Assembly: GCA_019648995.1 (NCBI GenBank) | Contig: BLXT01001839.1 | Location: 865,491-900,172 of the forward strand | Source of the DNA: Plakobranchus ocellatus | Lineage: Eukaryota; Mollusca; Gastropoda; Plakobranchidae | Direction of reading: 5' to 3' | Length of the DNA stretch: 34,682 bases | Part shown: positions 30,601-34,682 of the stretch, one piece after another | Layout: each line of letters starts with the position of its first letter | How positions within the stretch are numbered: the stretch's first letter is position 1 | Notes under the pieces: generated by a model | What the model saw: only the letters and a program-made list of their open reading frames with translations | Databases searched by the model: none | What the model was told of the DNA's origin: nothing | Made by a program: the position numbers and the translations under genes

Positions 30601-31105
30601 TCACTAACTTTACATTTCCAAAATTATTGTCCCATTCTGCGCTAATTTTCACTCAAAATAACAAATCTTGAAAATTTTTTTCTAATCACAAGATGGCTGC
30701 TGCGTTCACTTTTTGTCTCGATTTTTTTGCGAGGCTCCTCTGCACATTATCGGCATACACATATGGGAGGAAGCCTAAAGCCTTGCCAGCAATTGAAATT
30801 AATATATTATGAAGAATTTTACTGATATTATATTCTTTATATGGGAGTAAAAGTACCGATCAACTTTACATCGGCCTATGTTGATATACCGGTACTGAAA
30901 ACCCCTATATCTTCAGGTTCATTCTAGAGATCTCTGGCCAGTATGGCCATCTTTGAGCCAGATGATCCGATTTATGGCTCTGTTTTTTGTTATTTGTTTC
31001 TAATTGCTTACTAAATATGAGCAAAAGAAATTACCATGCAGTTTCTCCATCTTTAGCGTCTGCTGCCAGCGTTCCGACAGACAATTTACGCCGTTTGGGA
31101 GGCAT
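9425..31105 (-). CDS. CRAMP1: Cramped-like chromatin regulator (CRAMP1/crm orthologue), complete 24-exon gene
   Basis: This is the hand-built gene model. The coding exons, in transcription order, are 31105-31035, 28599-28343, 27883-27777, 27334-27187, 26316-26248, 25756-25708, 24606-24548, 24213-24017, 23522-23488, 23306-23101, 22770-22069, 21322-20958, 20088-19750, 18370-18299, 17336-17214, 16871-16737, 15832-15673, 14560-14496, 14292-14058, 13003-12938, 12305-12106, 11383-11201, 10685-10422 and 9667-9425. Every intron is GT-AG, all phases join, and the total is 4350 nt (1449 aa). The SANT/Myb-like domain (about aa 131-191) has FFQGLQQYGKNFEAI and FQVQYFYYRVWRKIAKFVD. It is followed by ELYGLINYGVLSKHVK (aa 205-220) and by VSIELTPKNSKAWAKVQS and NPRLRVKLA (aa 271-300), all hallmarks of the Cramped family. 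Human CRAMP1 is somewhat shorter (about 1270 aa). Family knowledge: Cramped is a nuclear chromatin factor, a Polycomb-group-type modifier in Drosophila and a regulator of linker histone expression in vertebrate cells. The gene identity is firm. The exon 8/9 junction, the exon 22 donor and the untranslated ends are less certain. Confidence 0.93.
10422..10685 (-). CDS. CRAMP1: CRAMP1 exon 23, ELSFSSLLGD motif
   Basis: The acceptor is GCATCATTTCAG|GTA and the donor CTGGAC|GTAAGT, an excellent match to consensus. It encodes aa 1282-1369. It begins VTELSFSSLLGDPSFKKDDD and continues as Ser/Pro-rich disordered sequence. Its first residues parallel exon 22. Phase 0/0, 264 nt. Confidence 0.9.
11201..11383 (-). 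CDS. CRAMP1: CRAMP1 exon 22, DISLSSILGD motif
   Basis: The acceptor is TTTTTTTTCAG|GCT. It encodes aa 1221-1281, beginning AAGDISLSSILGDSSSF. The donor chosen is AATGTT|GTAAGG, which makes 183 nt and keeps phase 0. A nearby CAGG|GTCACA would break the phase, and unspliced read-through ends at a TAA near 11072. The start of this exon resembles the start of exon 23. Confidence 0.8.
12106..12305 (-). CDS. CRAMP1: CRAMP1 exon 21
   Basis: The acceptor is ATGCTTGCAG|GTC and the donor CCTCTG|GTTAGT. It encodes aa 1154-1220, starting GLLSTPKKSSNLSAALPLF and ending with GLITPIKLDLDQEWVGPL. Two S/T-P sites sit next to lysines (STPKK, ITPIK), resembling proline-directed kinase sites. Phase 1 in, phase 0 out. 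Confidence 0.87.
12938..13003 (-). CDS. CRAMP1: CRAMP1 exon 20 (66 nt)
   Basis: The acceptor is TTGTTTCCAG|TGG and the donor TTTTCAG|GTAAAT. It encodes aa 1132-1154, MGPDAGDKFLDLVLQNSEQG plus FS, a short amphipathic helix (KFLDLVLQN) in an acidic setting. Phase 1/1. Confidence 0.83.
14058..14292 (-). CDS. CRAMP1: CRAMP1 exon 19, DISMS/DISLS motifs
   Basis: The acceptor is TGCACCAG|ATC and the donor CTAGCA|GTGAGT. It encodes aa 1054-1132. It is acidic and Ser/Thr-rich, and near its end has SDISMSEFDISLSGMP, two copies of a D-I-S-[ML]-S motif that recurs in exons 22 and 23. If the donor were not used, the frame would end at a TGA only five codons later. Confidence 0.87.
14496..14560 (-). CDS. 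CRAMP1: CRAMP1 exon 18 (65 nt)
   Basis: The acceptor is TTATTGACAG|AAA and the donor GCAGAG|GTAGGT. It encodes aa 1032-1053, EKEDQTSNENVDILKKAVLS plus AE, acidic and then helical. Phase 1 in, phase 0 out, fitting both neighbours. Confidence 0.83.
15121..15314. repeat. 95-bp tandem duplication in intron 17
   Basis: Two head-to-tail copies begin at 15121 and 15216, sharing CCTAAATATTGGTCTCAAGG (15133 and 15228) and GCAGAAAATTTGTCATTTAA. They differ at only a handful of positions, so the duplication is fairly recent. It lies inside CRAMP1 intron 17 (14561-15672), which otherwise shows nothing notable. Confidence 0.92.
15673..15832 (-). CDS. CRAMP1: CRAMP1 exon 17
   Basis: The acceptor is CGGTTCCAG|CCG and the donor TCTGCAG|GTCAGT. 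It encodes aa 979-1032, starting PTISPVSNAMLYNLNPVEEM and continuing as Pro/Gln/Ser-rich linker. Phase 0 in, phase 1 out. The two N runs in the window lie in the intron just upstream (15833-16736), so the exon itself is intact. Confidence 0.87.
15957..16371. other. assembly patch between two N runs in intron 16
   Basis: N runs at 15957-15965 and 16368-16371 bound a segment that begins with 25 consecutive C and ends with a poly-A run. It also contains a CT/CTTT microsatellite (about 16228-16262). Homopolymers next to short N runs suggest gap filling or low-quality consensus. The flanking exons 16 and 17 are unaffected. Confidence 0.8.
16737..16871 (-). CDS. CRAMP1: CRAMP1 exon 16, basic segment and LIVQRTLMP
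   Basis: The acceptor is TTACTAG|GAA and the donor ATACAG|GTGAGT. It encodes aa 934-978. A strongly basic run, RRLLKKRRVINKKKK, is a probable bipartite nuclear localisation or nucleic-acid-contacting segment. It is followed by PPLIVQRTLMPKLD, similar to the P-LLVQRTLLP motif I recall in vertebrate CRAMP1. Phase 0/0. Confidence 0.9.
16872..18298 (-). other. CRAMP1 introns 14 and 15
   Basis: Introns at 17337-18298 and 16872-17213. AT-rich sequence with no recognisable feature beyond splice signals. Confidence 0.72.
17214..17336 (-). CDS. CRAMP1: CRAMP1 exon 15, conserved RVPLIPAFR and charged helix
   Basis: The acceptor is TCGCCTATAG|GGA and the donor ATCTTG|GTAAGA. It encodes aa 893-933. It begins GNGGDPVFRVPLIPAFRDAV and continues as a highly charged helix rich in Glu, Gln, Arg and Lys. 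GC content is visibly higher than in the flanking introns. Phase 0/0. Confidence 0.88.
18299..18370 (-). CDS. CRAMP1: CRAMP1 exon 14 (72 nt)
   Basis: The acceptor is CATCTGCAG|GTA and the donor GCGCAG|GTAAAA. It encodes aa 869-892, VLQQGSVLTAGGRTFVAPTP plus TAAQ. Both ends are in phase 0, so it could be skipped without frameshift. Composition matches the surrounding low-complexity linker. Confidence 0.8.
18640..18900 (-). mobile_element. probable tRNA-derived SINE, decayed
   Basis: On the minus strand GTGCACTTGGTAGATAAC (18881-18864) resembles an RNA polymerase III A box and tRNA D arm. Downstream, GGTTGCTCGGGCCC (18840-18827) resembles a B box and T arm. Their spacing of about 25-35 nt is tRNA-like. 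The following sequence would be the SINE body. It includes a 20-bp hairpin, CTTTGTTTT-TT-AAAACAAAG, at 18770-18789. Boundaries are approximate and no target-site duplication was identified. Confidence 0.4.
19040..19545 (+). mobile_element. decayed piggyBac-like element, N-terminal remnant
   Basis: The plus strand encodes, with a frameshift and in-frame stops, an acidic Ser/Asp-rich stretch. Around 19100-19190 it reads LTAVEVFTLVLNSDSDEEQD. It continues in a shifted frame with NDSDSKDSRSRS, SDSGEGSRSRSTGRRG and, past a TAA, KPWDDDDGTVNLDLDLDS then SGW. Acidic SDSDEE-type N-termini are usual in piggyBac-like transposases. The sequence ends in AGAGGGTTAA (19536-19545), as expected for a piggyBac terminus at a TTAA target. 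The catalytic region is absent. No matching left terminus was found, so the assignment is tentative. Confidence 0.33.
19071..19364. repeat. TCTAGA/GATCTA hexamer clusters
   Basis: Short runs of the palindromic hexamer occur at 19071-19080, 19229-19240, 19268-19282 and 19343-19364. Other copies lie at 1309-1324, around 30447-30485, near 32757 and near 33778. Within the remnant above they are read as Arg-Ser or Leu-Asp codon pairs. Such hexamer runs are, to my knowledge, common in gastropod genomes. Confidence 0.7.
19750..20088 (-). CDS. CRAMP1: CRAMP1 exon 13
   Basis: The acceptor is TTTACAACAG|GAA and the donor TTCAG|GTCAAC. It encodes aa 756-868 (339 nt, phase 0/0). It starts with ELKTIKTSSGGTCSRCSAS, where a C-x-x-C pair is visible. 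A Ser/Thr-rich basic region follows, then a Pro/Phe-rich segment (PPPQIPFPFPAFPPPGVHV). Mostly disordered; no named domain. Confidence 0.9.
20958..21322 (-). CDS. CRAMP1: CRAMP1 exon 12, helical block
   Basis: The acceptor is TTTTCATAG|AAC and the donor GATTCT|GTAAGC. It encodes aa 634-755. Unlike its flanks it looks folded and mostly helical, with long Leu/Gln/Glu-rich stretches such as ISRLTQLATEEGL, HLSLLLGRETLLRLQYEWRE and MSNLLRRLCNLATLELTDFV. I do not recognise a named domain. It may be a dimerisation or partner-binding module within the central region. Confidence 0.9.
22069..22770 (-). CDS. CRAMP1: CRAMP1 exon 11, long disordered region
   Basis: The acceptor is TGCATTTCAG|CTT and the donor CTTCAG|GTACAC. 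It encodes aa 400-634, the largest exon (702 nt). It opens with a Met/Gln/Asn-rich segment (PLLQNEMLQMQNEKK) and continues as Ser/Pro/Asn-rich disordered sequence. Proline-directed SP sites are frequent, and a basic GRRRRANNRNPKN stretch lies near aa 585. No folded domain is recognised. A plus-strand reading of the same bases (22041-22589) is a shadow frame. Confidence 0.9.
23101..23306 (-). CDS. CRAMP1: CRAMP1 exon 10
   Basis: The acceptor is CATATTTAG|AAT and the donor ATTCTCC|GTGAGT. It encodes aa 331-400, beginning with a Lys-rich helix (LKIEKKLKAAL) and followed by LAIFLHPNSKIVPVTLVAHQ. The latter fits the family position where vertebrate proteins have a V-L-LFP-x-N segment with P-T/V-L. 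The polypyrimidine tract at the acceptor is short, so the exact 5' edge is less sure than the body. Confidence 0.82.
23488..23522 (-). CDS. CRAMP1: CRAMP1 exon 9, predicted 35-nt microexon
   Basis: It is bounded by TTTTTGTTAG|GCA and GGAACG|GTAAGAC, a strong donor. It encodes aa 320-331, AMVGKLLIFLER. It is needed because exon 8 ends in phase 0 and exon 10 must be entered in phase 2. A 35-nt insert makes exactly that shift and contains no stop. The peptide itself is not one I can match to other Cramped proteins, so another exon choice in 23307-24016 is possible. Confidence 0.6.
24017..24213 (-). CDS. CRAMP1: CRAMP1 exon 8, Cramped core block
   Basis: The acceptor is CAATTTCAG|ATA. It encodes aa 254-319. 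It contains VSIELTPKNSKAWAKVQSVS, then NPRLRVKLA and a helical SVIKFLMKKWKPPR, which aligns by eye with the VEL-P-N-AW--VQ---QNPRLR block of vertebrate Cramped. The donor AAGA|GTTAAA is weak. It was chosen because it keeps phase with exon 9 and the frame reaches TAA soon after it. Start is firm; end is moderately supported. Confidence 0.87.
24548..24606 (-). CDS. CRAMP1: CRAMP1 exon 7 (59 nt)
   Basis: The acceptor is AACACAG|ATG and the donor TTATAG|GTAACT. It encodes aa 234-254, GCGKLRTPVCTCLKKINRII, with three closely placed Cys residues. The LRTP-C-LKK-N pattern matches the family's conserved LR-P-C-LK-LN stretch as I recall it. Phase 2 in, phase 1 out. Confidence 0.88.
25708..25756 (-). 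CDS. CRAMP1: CRAMP1 exon 6 (49 nt)
   Basis: The acceptor is TTATTACAG|AAA and the donor CATGG|GTGAGT. It encodes aa 218-234, ENDPSFGQCLNNLIHHG. It is too short to stand out as an ORF, but phase and splice signals fit both neighbours exactly. Confidence 0.88.
26248..26316 (-). CDS. CRAMP1: CRAMP1 exon 5
   Basis: The acceptor is TTATTTCAG|ATG and the donor CAAAG|GTCAGT. It encodes aa 195-218, DVPMKTQELYGLINYGVLSK plus HVK. The ELYGLINYG block directly follows the SANT domain in the Cramped family. Phase 1 at both ends. Confidence 0.93.
27187..27334 (-). CDS. CRAMP1: CRAMP1 exon 4, second half of SANT domain
   Basis: The acceptor is TTTTTCCAG|TAT and the donor GCGCAG|GTATGC. It encodes aa 146-195. 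The segment FQVQYFYYRVWRKIAKFVD corresponds to SANT helix 3 and is the strongest family signature in the gene, because Cramped proteins have a V-x-x-FYYR-x-W-x-KI core here. The insert AAKLKGSVPKDK between helices 2 and 3 is longer than in a generic SANT domain, as is usual for Cramped. Confidence 0.94.
27777..27883 (-). CDS. CRAMP1: CRAMP1 exon 3, first half of SANT domain
   Basis: The acceptor is TTTATATAG|CTC and the donor ACAGCAG|GTAAAT, ending in phase 0. It encodes aa 110-145. The end, WNLVDKRMFFQGLQQ, is the first SANT helix, with the usual Trp at the domain start (aa 131). The domain continues without interruption into exon 4 with YGKNFEAI. Confidence 0.92.
28343..28599 (-). CDS. CRAMP1: CRAMP1 exon 2, basic N-terminal region
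   Basis: The acceptor is TTACTTTCAG|CC and the donor TTCAG|GTATAA. It encodes aa 24-110, low-complexity and charged, with a basic patch RISKRLIIKRSRF around aa 70-82 and further basic Pro/Arg clusters near the end. It leads into the SANT domain in exons 3-4. The frame stays open past the donor for only a few codons before TAA, which supports splicing at the stated site. Confidence 0.88.
28600..31034 (-). other. CRAMP1 intron 1
   Basis: At 2435 bp this is the longest intron, bounded by GTAATT and TTTCAG. It is AT-rich with no coding or RNA gene seen. It contains a small cluster of TAGATCT/CTAGATCT words around 30427-30500, the same hexamer family found at 19.07-19.36 kb. First introns often hold enhancers, but I see no specific element. 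Confidence 0.7.
31035..31105 (-). CDS. CRAMP1: CRAMP1 exon 1 (start codon)
   Basis: The exon encodes MPPKRRKLSVGTLAADAKDG and a few more residues (aa 1-24). It starts with the only ATG in reach, which has A at -3. The PPKRRKL stretch looks like a classical monopartite nuclear localisation signal. The donor is GCATG|GTAATT and the exon ends in phase 2, leaving TG to make a Cys codon with the first base of exon 2. The reading frame shows no conservation upstream of the ATG. A non-coding 5' exon further upstream cannot be excluded. Confidence 0.85.
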
Positions 31106-31400
31106 TTTCTGATTTCTAGTTTGCTACTTGAAGTGCCGGTCTCCAATCCCCTCGGCCGAGACCAAAGTAGTTCCAGGCGTTAAATGTCAACTATGAGCAA
31201 TTCTAATAATTACGAATTGTCTTTTCAAAAACTAATATTTTTAAGCGTCTACGTTGTTATGTGACCGTTTCATTTTAATAGAAGAATGTTATGATGTACT
31301 TTATTTTCTGTAAAATATTTTATAGAGTCCTCAATTTAAAGAAAATCATGTTGGACATAAAACGCTGTAGACAAATGAGCGGGCGGGCGGATTACCTATA
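31106..31400 (-). promoter_or_regulatory. putative CRAMP1 promoter and 5' UTR
   Basis: Just upstream of the ATG lie a CCAAT box (31143-31147), the 10-bp palindrome CTCGGCCGAG (31151-31160), and further out a GC-box-like GCGGGCGGGCGG (31379-31390). This is the most CpG-containing stretch for several kilobases. No TATA box was identified, consistent with a housekeeping-type promoter. The transcription start was not located. Confidence 0.45.
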
Positions 31401-31659
31401 GACAATAAATCTTGCGTTGGGTTATATTAACGAGTTCAAGAAAAAATAACCTTTTGAAATGAAAAAAAATCACTATTACAAATAAAATATAAAAGATCCA
31501 CACTTTACCATCATAGCCATTTATATGGGTAGTTTCGCCAGCCTACCTGAAGGTTTGGCTTATGACTGGCATGTTGTTTTTTTTGTTAATTTTTGTTTTC
31601 CATACTTTTTAGTGGCGAAATTTAAATGATCAGAGAAACCGAAAAAGGCTTGAATGCCC

Positions 31660-32190
31660 TGAGTAAATAAATTAACAGAACACAAGTAAAGAATACAATT
31701 TATTCAATTGTTATTTAAAAACATTTTCTAAATCGTGTTTATTTTCTTCTTAAAAAAAGAATGGTCCGAATATCCTGAATTTAAAGGCAGGCGCGACCGA
31801 GACTGCGCTTGGTTGGTTTGTTGTCTTTTCCCCGTTTTTTGTTTTTTTTTTTGTTTGTTTTTGTTTTTAACGCCTCTGATTTCTTTAATTTAAAGGGGGG
31901 AAAACAGAGCGAAAATAAAGAACGCAATTTATTAAAAATTTTGTGTTTCATAAATTGAAAAAAAAAACTTTTTTTTTTAAATTGTGTATAATTTCTTTTA
32001 AAAAGAATGGTCCGAATACGTGTTCTAATGGCAGGCATGATCTAGTCTGTGCTTGTTTGGTTTGTTTTCTTTTCCCGTTTTCTCCTATGATTTGTTTAAT
32101 TTTAAGGAAAATAGAATGAAAGGCCAAAGACATTTTATTTCTAATCATGAATCTTGATAGAATGCTTGTTGTCCTTAGATTTTTTTTTAT
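31660..32190. repeat. tandemly duplicated non-coding segment
   Basis: GAATGGTCCGAATA occurs at 31759 and 32005 (246 bp apart). Each is preceded by an AAAGAA-CAATTTATT stretch and followed by GGCAGGC, TTGGTTTGTT and a CTTTTCCC-GTTTT tract. A third, partial copy starts near 32089 (GATTTGTTTAAT against GATTTCTTTAAT at 31879). The offset differs along the unit (210-246 bp), so indels have accumulated. Confidence 0.75.
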
Positions 32191-34682
32191 TTTTTTTTTT
32201 TGGAGTTGTTTTATTTGTTCCATTCTCAAATTGTAACTACTTAATAATACTAATAATAATATAAAACAGGAATAATATAAACCTAATAGGCCTGATCTTG
32301 AAAAAGAAGTGAATATTTGATATTTCAAGCGAAACTAATTTCAGAATTTAAAAAAAGGCATTCAGTTCAAATGTGTCCTTTTTAAACGAACAAAAAGATA
32401 TTTTAGCAAACAATTCATATCTGAACGCCTCGCCTTTGTTACCGCTATCAGCGCTGCATTGGGACTTTCTGAGCATGCGGTGCACAATTTTAACATTCTA
32501 TTGCATTTGTGTCTCTTCATTTCCAAATAACTCAAAATTACATACATAGGCCTATATATTGTACAATATAAGCTTTATGTTTGACAGAGGATACATTTCG
32601 ATATCACAAAACATTAAACAAATTTAATTTAAAAAAATAAATAAATAAAAGTAAAAAAAGTCCCGAGGGACTTATGAATGTATGAGACAAAATTGACCAC
32701 GGATCGATCAAAAAAATTATTAATTTAATTTGATTTTACTTCTTTAAAATAAAAAGATCTAGAGGAGCACTAGCAACTGAAAATTCATAAAGAATATTTA
32801 GTTCTTTAAATGTTTGGATTTTCTCATCACCTATTTGCTTGAGATTTAAGTGTTACAACGCTTGTTTGCATATGTGCAGCTCCATAGGTTTTATGCTACT
32901 TACTGTCTTTTTGCCATCATTTTTTTCGTTCTTATTCAATATATGGTTTAGTAATTATACAAATTTATGAAGTTGCCATACAATACGCAAAACTTAAAAT
33001 GTCTGATAAACATAAGCTTTGATAGATAATATTGTATATAGGTTTTCAAAAAATTCATTTTAATTATATTTGATTTGACCTGCATCATTATGAAGTTTTG
33101 TTAGTATCAATTAATAAAATGGTATAGTAATATAGGCCTGGTGTCATGTTCTGGATGTTTACCGGATATTCAGGCTATCAATGCATATACTTCTGCGTCC
33201 CCCCCTCCCCCCCACTCAGTAAAAAAAACCAAGAAGAACTTTTTTTCACTTATAAAATGAATAAAGGAGATAATATATCTGAATGTAAATAATATGTAAC
33301 ATGGGCATACAGAAAGCAGCTTGTCTCTTGGCTAATGGTTTTTTTTTAATTATTGCAAGTTATGATAAGGTTTTTCCTTTAGTGCTTAACCATTTCTCCG
33401 ATGCCTTTTACTTAAAGATGTAATTTGTAAAAAGAAACTAATTAACAATTTATCTAGAGCTACTTCAATTTTTTCCGTTCTTAATCTTATAAGGGGTGCA
33501 TTTCAAACATGTATTTTTAATTCAGTCTCTGTCGTCCAGCAGATCTATCATTGTTTTTAGCGCTCCATAGAAGGAAAAGCGAAACTGTAGTAGGCGTGGC
33601 CTAGTTTACGGAAACCCATTATTGACAAACAAAACTGGTTAAAAATAGAACCCTTTCACTTCATTAGATGAATGTAGTCACATGACTTATTTATGAACGA
33701 ATCAGAGCTGCAGTGCCACTCGTCAAATAAAACTATCGTCTTTTTCTAACGGCAAAATTGCAATTTAGGTCAATGACCTAGATCTTTCTCTGTAAGCGGA
33801 AAAACATCTCAGTCTGTGTGTAATAAAAATAAAAACTAAACCCGGTAGTAATGATCAAAGTTGTGGATATAAACCTATAAATGGAGATGTTTCGCTTTTA
33901 GTTTAAATTTTAATTTGAAAATGAAATCAGATGACTAGGTGTAGTTGAGTGGGTTTTTTTTTCTTCATTTTTTTATATACTAGTCAACGCAAGCACCTAG
34001 AATCTAGTACGCCCCACTTCCTTGTTATAGTATAGTAGGTTATGAGTGTTAAGAATTGCCTTTTGCTAAAAGGACAGTTTCAGTTTAACCGAGTCAATAG
34101 AAAATAATATCCAAGAGGAAGTGAAAAACTATTTATAGCCTTCCAGCAAAACACATAGGAGAGGTGGACAAGCTAAAGATCCAGGTGATACAAACAGTTT
34201 TAGGCGGCGTGGCTTGCAAATCTTTAGAAATTAGAATTAAAGAAAAAAAAACCGTTTAGGACCTTCGAAAGCATTTGAAAGATCGAGAACACTGTAGTTT
34301 ATGTATTTAGTTCCTTTGTATAGAAAGTCGATGAAATTTGGCAGGAATTAGAGCTAGATGTTTTTGGTTTTTTTTAAATAAATGTTCGCCTTCTAAAAAG
34401 TAAATTTTGGTTTCTCCAAGCCATCGCGAGATTCTCTATAAGCCACGGCTACAAGCAAGCTGGTTCGTTTCCTTTTCGATAAAACGTTACACTGCAGCAA
34501 AATGTTGACCCGAGGGAGAGGGGGAAAAGGGAAAAGGGGGGGGGCACAAAACAACACTGTTATATGTTGTGGTTAGGCAGGCTCTCCTTTTTACCAACCA
34601 TAATCTCCTTTCCCCCTTTTAAACTTTTTTAAAAAATCGTGCATAATTGTTGAGACAATTGAGGCATAATTTTTTTTTTTTT
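32191..34682. other. upstream intergenic region, no gene recognised
   Basis: AT-rich sequence without a coding exon I can support. It contains short C-rich (33198-33213) and G-rich (about 34537-34545) runs, a TAGGCGTGGC word near 33591 and the AGGTCA inverted repeat. A promoter or the beginning of another gene beyond the right edge is possible but not demonstrated. Confidence 0.5.
33767..33779. promoter_or_regulatory. IR1 inverted repeat of AGGTCA
   Basis: AGGTCA-A-TGACCT is a perfect inverted repeat with a one-base spacer, extended by matching T and A at 33766 and 33780. This arrangement is the classical binding site of EcR/USP or FXR/RXR-type nuclear receptor heterodimers. Its target gene, if any, is unknown. 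CRAMP1 starts 2.66 kb away and a divergent gene may lie beyond the right edge. Confidence 0.35.

Noticed and set aside
31781..32328. Two overlapping minus-strand frames of 85 and 126 codons
   Set aside because: They fall within a duplicated A/T-run-rich non-coding segment, with Lys/Phe-rich chance translations and no conserved motif.

Overview
The window is an AT-rich piece of animal nuclear genome, not bacterial or viral. It holds one complete, heavily interrupted protein-coding gene on the minus strand. The encoded protein is clearly an orthologue of the chromatin protein Cramped (CRAMP1 in vertebrates, crm in flies). The AT richness, many small introns, polypyrimidine-tract acceptors, GTAAGT-type donors and scattered TCTAGA/GATCTA hexamer arrays suggest a lophotrochozoan, most likely a gastropod mollusc. 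That taxonomic call is an inference.

I rebuilt the gene by hand from splice signals, phase continuity and protein similarity. It has 24 coding exons. The ATG is at 31105-31103 and the TAG stop at 9427-9425. All exon phases join, and the summed CDS is 4350 nt (1449 codons plus stop). Exons 1-10 (31105 down to 23101) encode the conserved part: a basic N-terminus, a SANT/Myb-like domain split over exons 3-4, and the Cramped-specific block. Exons 11-24 encode a long, mostly disordered Ser/Pro/Thr-rich region with islands of conservation: a helical block in exon 12, a basic segment in exon 16, repeated DISLS/LSSLLGD-type motifs in exons 19, 22 and 23, and a conserved C-terminal helix in exon 24. 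Known Cramped proteins are nuclear chromatin factors tied to Polycomb-type repression and, in recent work, to linker histone expression.

Downstream of the stop, the first canonical poly(A) signals I find on the minus strand are near 7066-7047. If they are used, the 3' UTR is about 2.4 kb and contains a roughly 1.9-kb minisatellite (about 7160-9130, units of about 33 and 39 bp). This array creates a spurious 670-codon plus-strand ORF. From 1 to about 4900 there is no convincing coding sequence. The stretch is T-rich with AATAAA and TGTAAATA motifs, so it may be the long 3' UTR of a plus-strand gene lying off the left edge and converging on CRAMP1. Its first 178 bp are a 56-bp tandem repeat.

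Introns carry a probable tRNA-derived SINE (around 18640-18900, minus), a decayed piggyBac-like N-terminal remnant full of TCTAGA hexamers (around 19040-19545), a 95-bp tandem duplication (15121-15314), and two short N runs bounding a homopolymer-flanked patch (15957-16371). Upstream of the gene (31106-34682) are promoter-like elements (CCAAT, CGGCCG, GC box), a tandemly duplicated non-coding segment (31.66-32.2 kb), and a perfect inverted repeat of the nuclear-receptor half-site AGGTCA (33767-33779). No RNA gene, CRISPR array or second complete protein gene was found.
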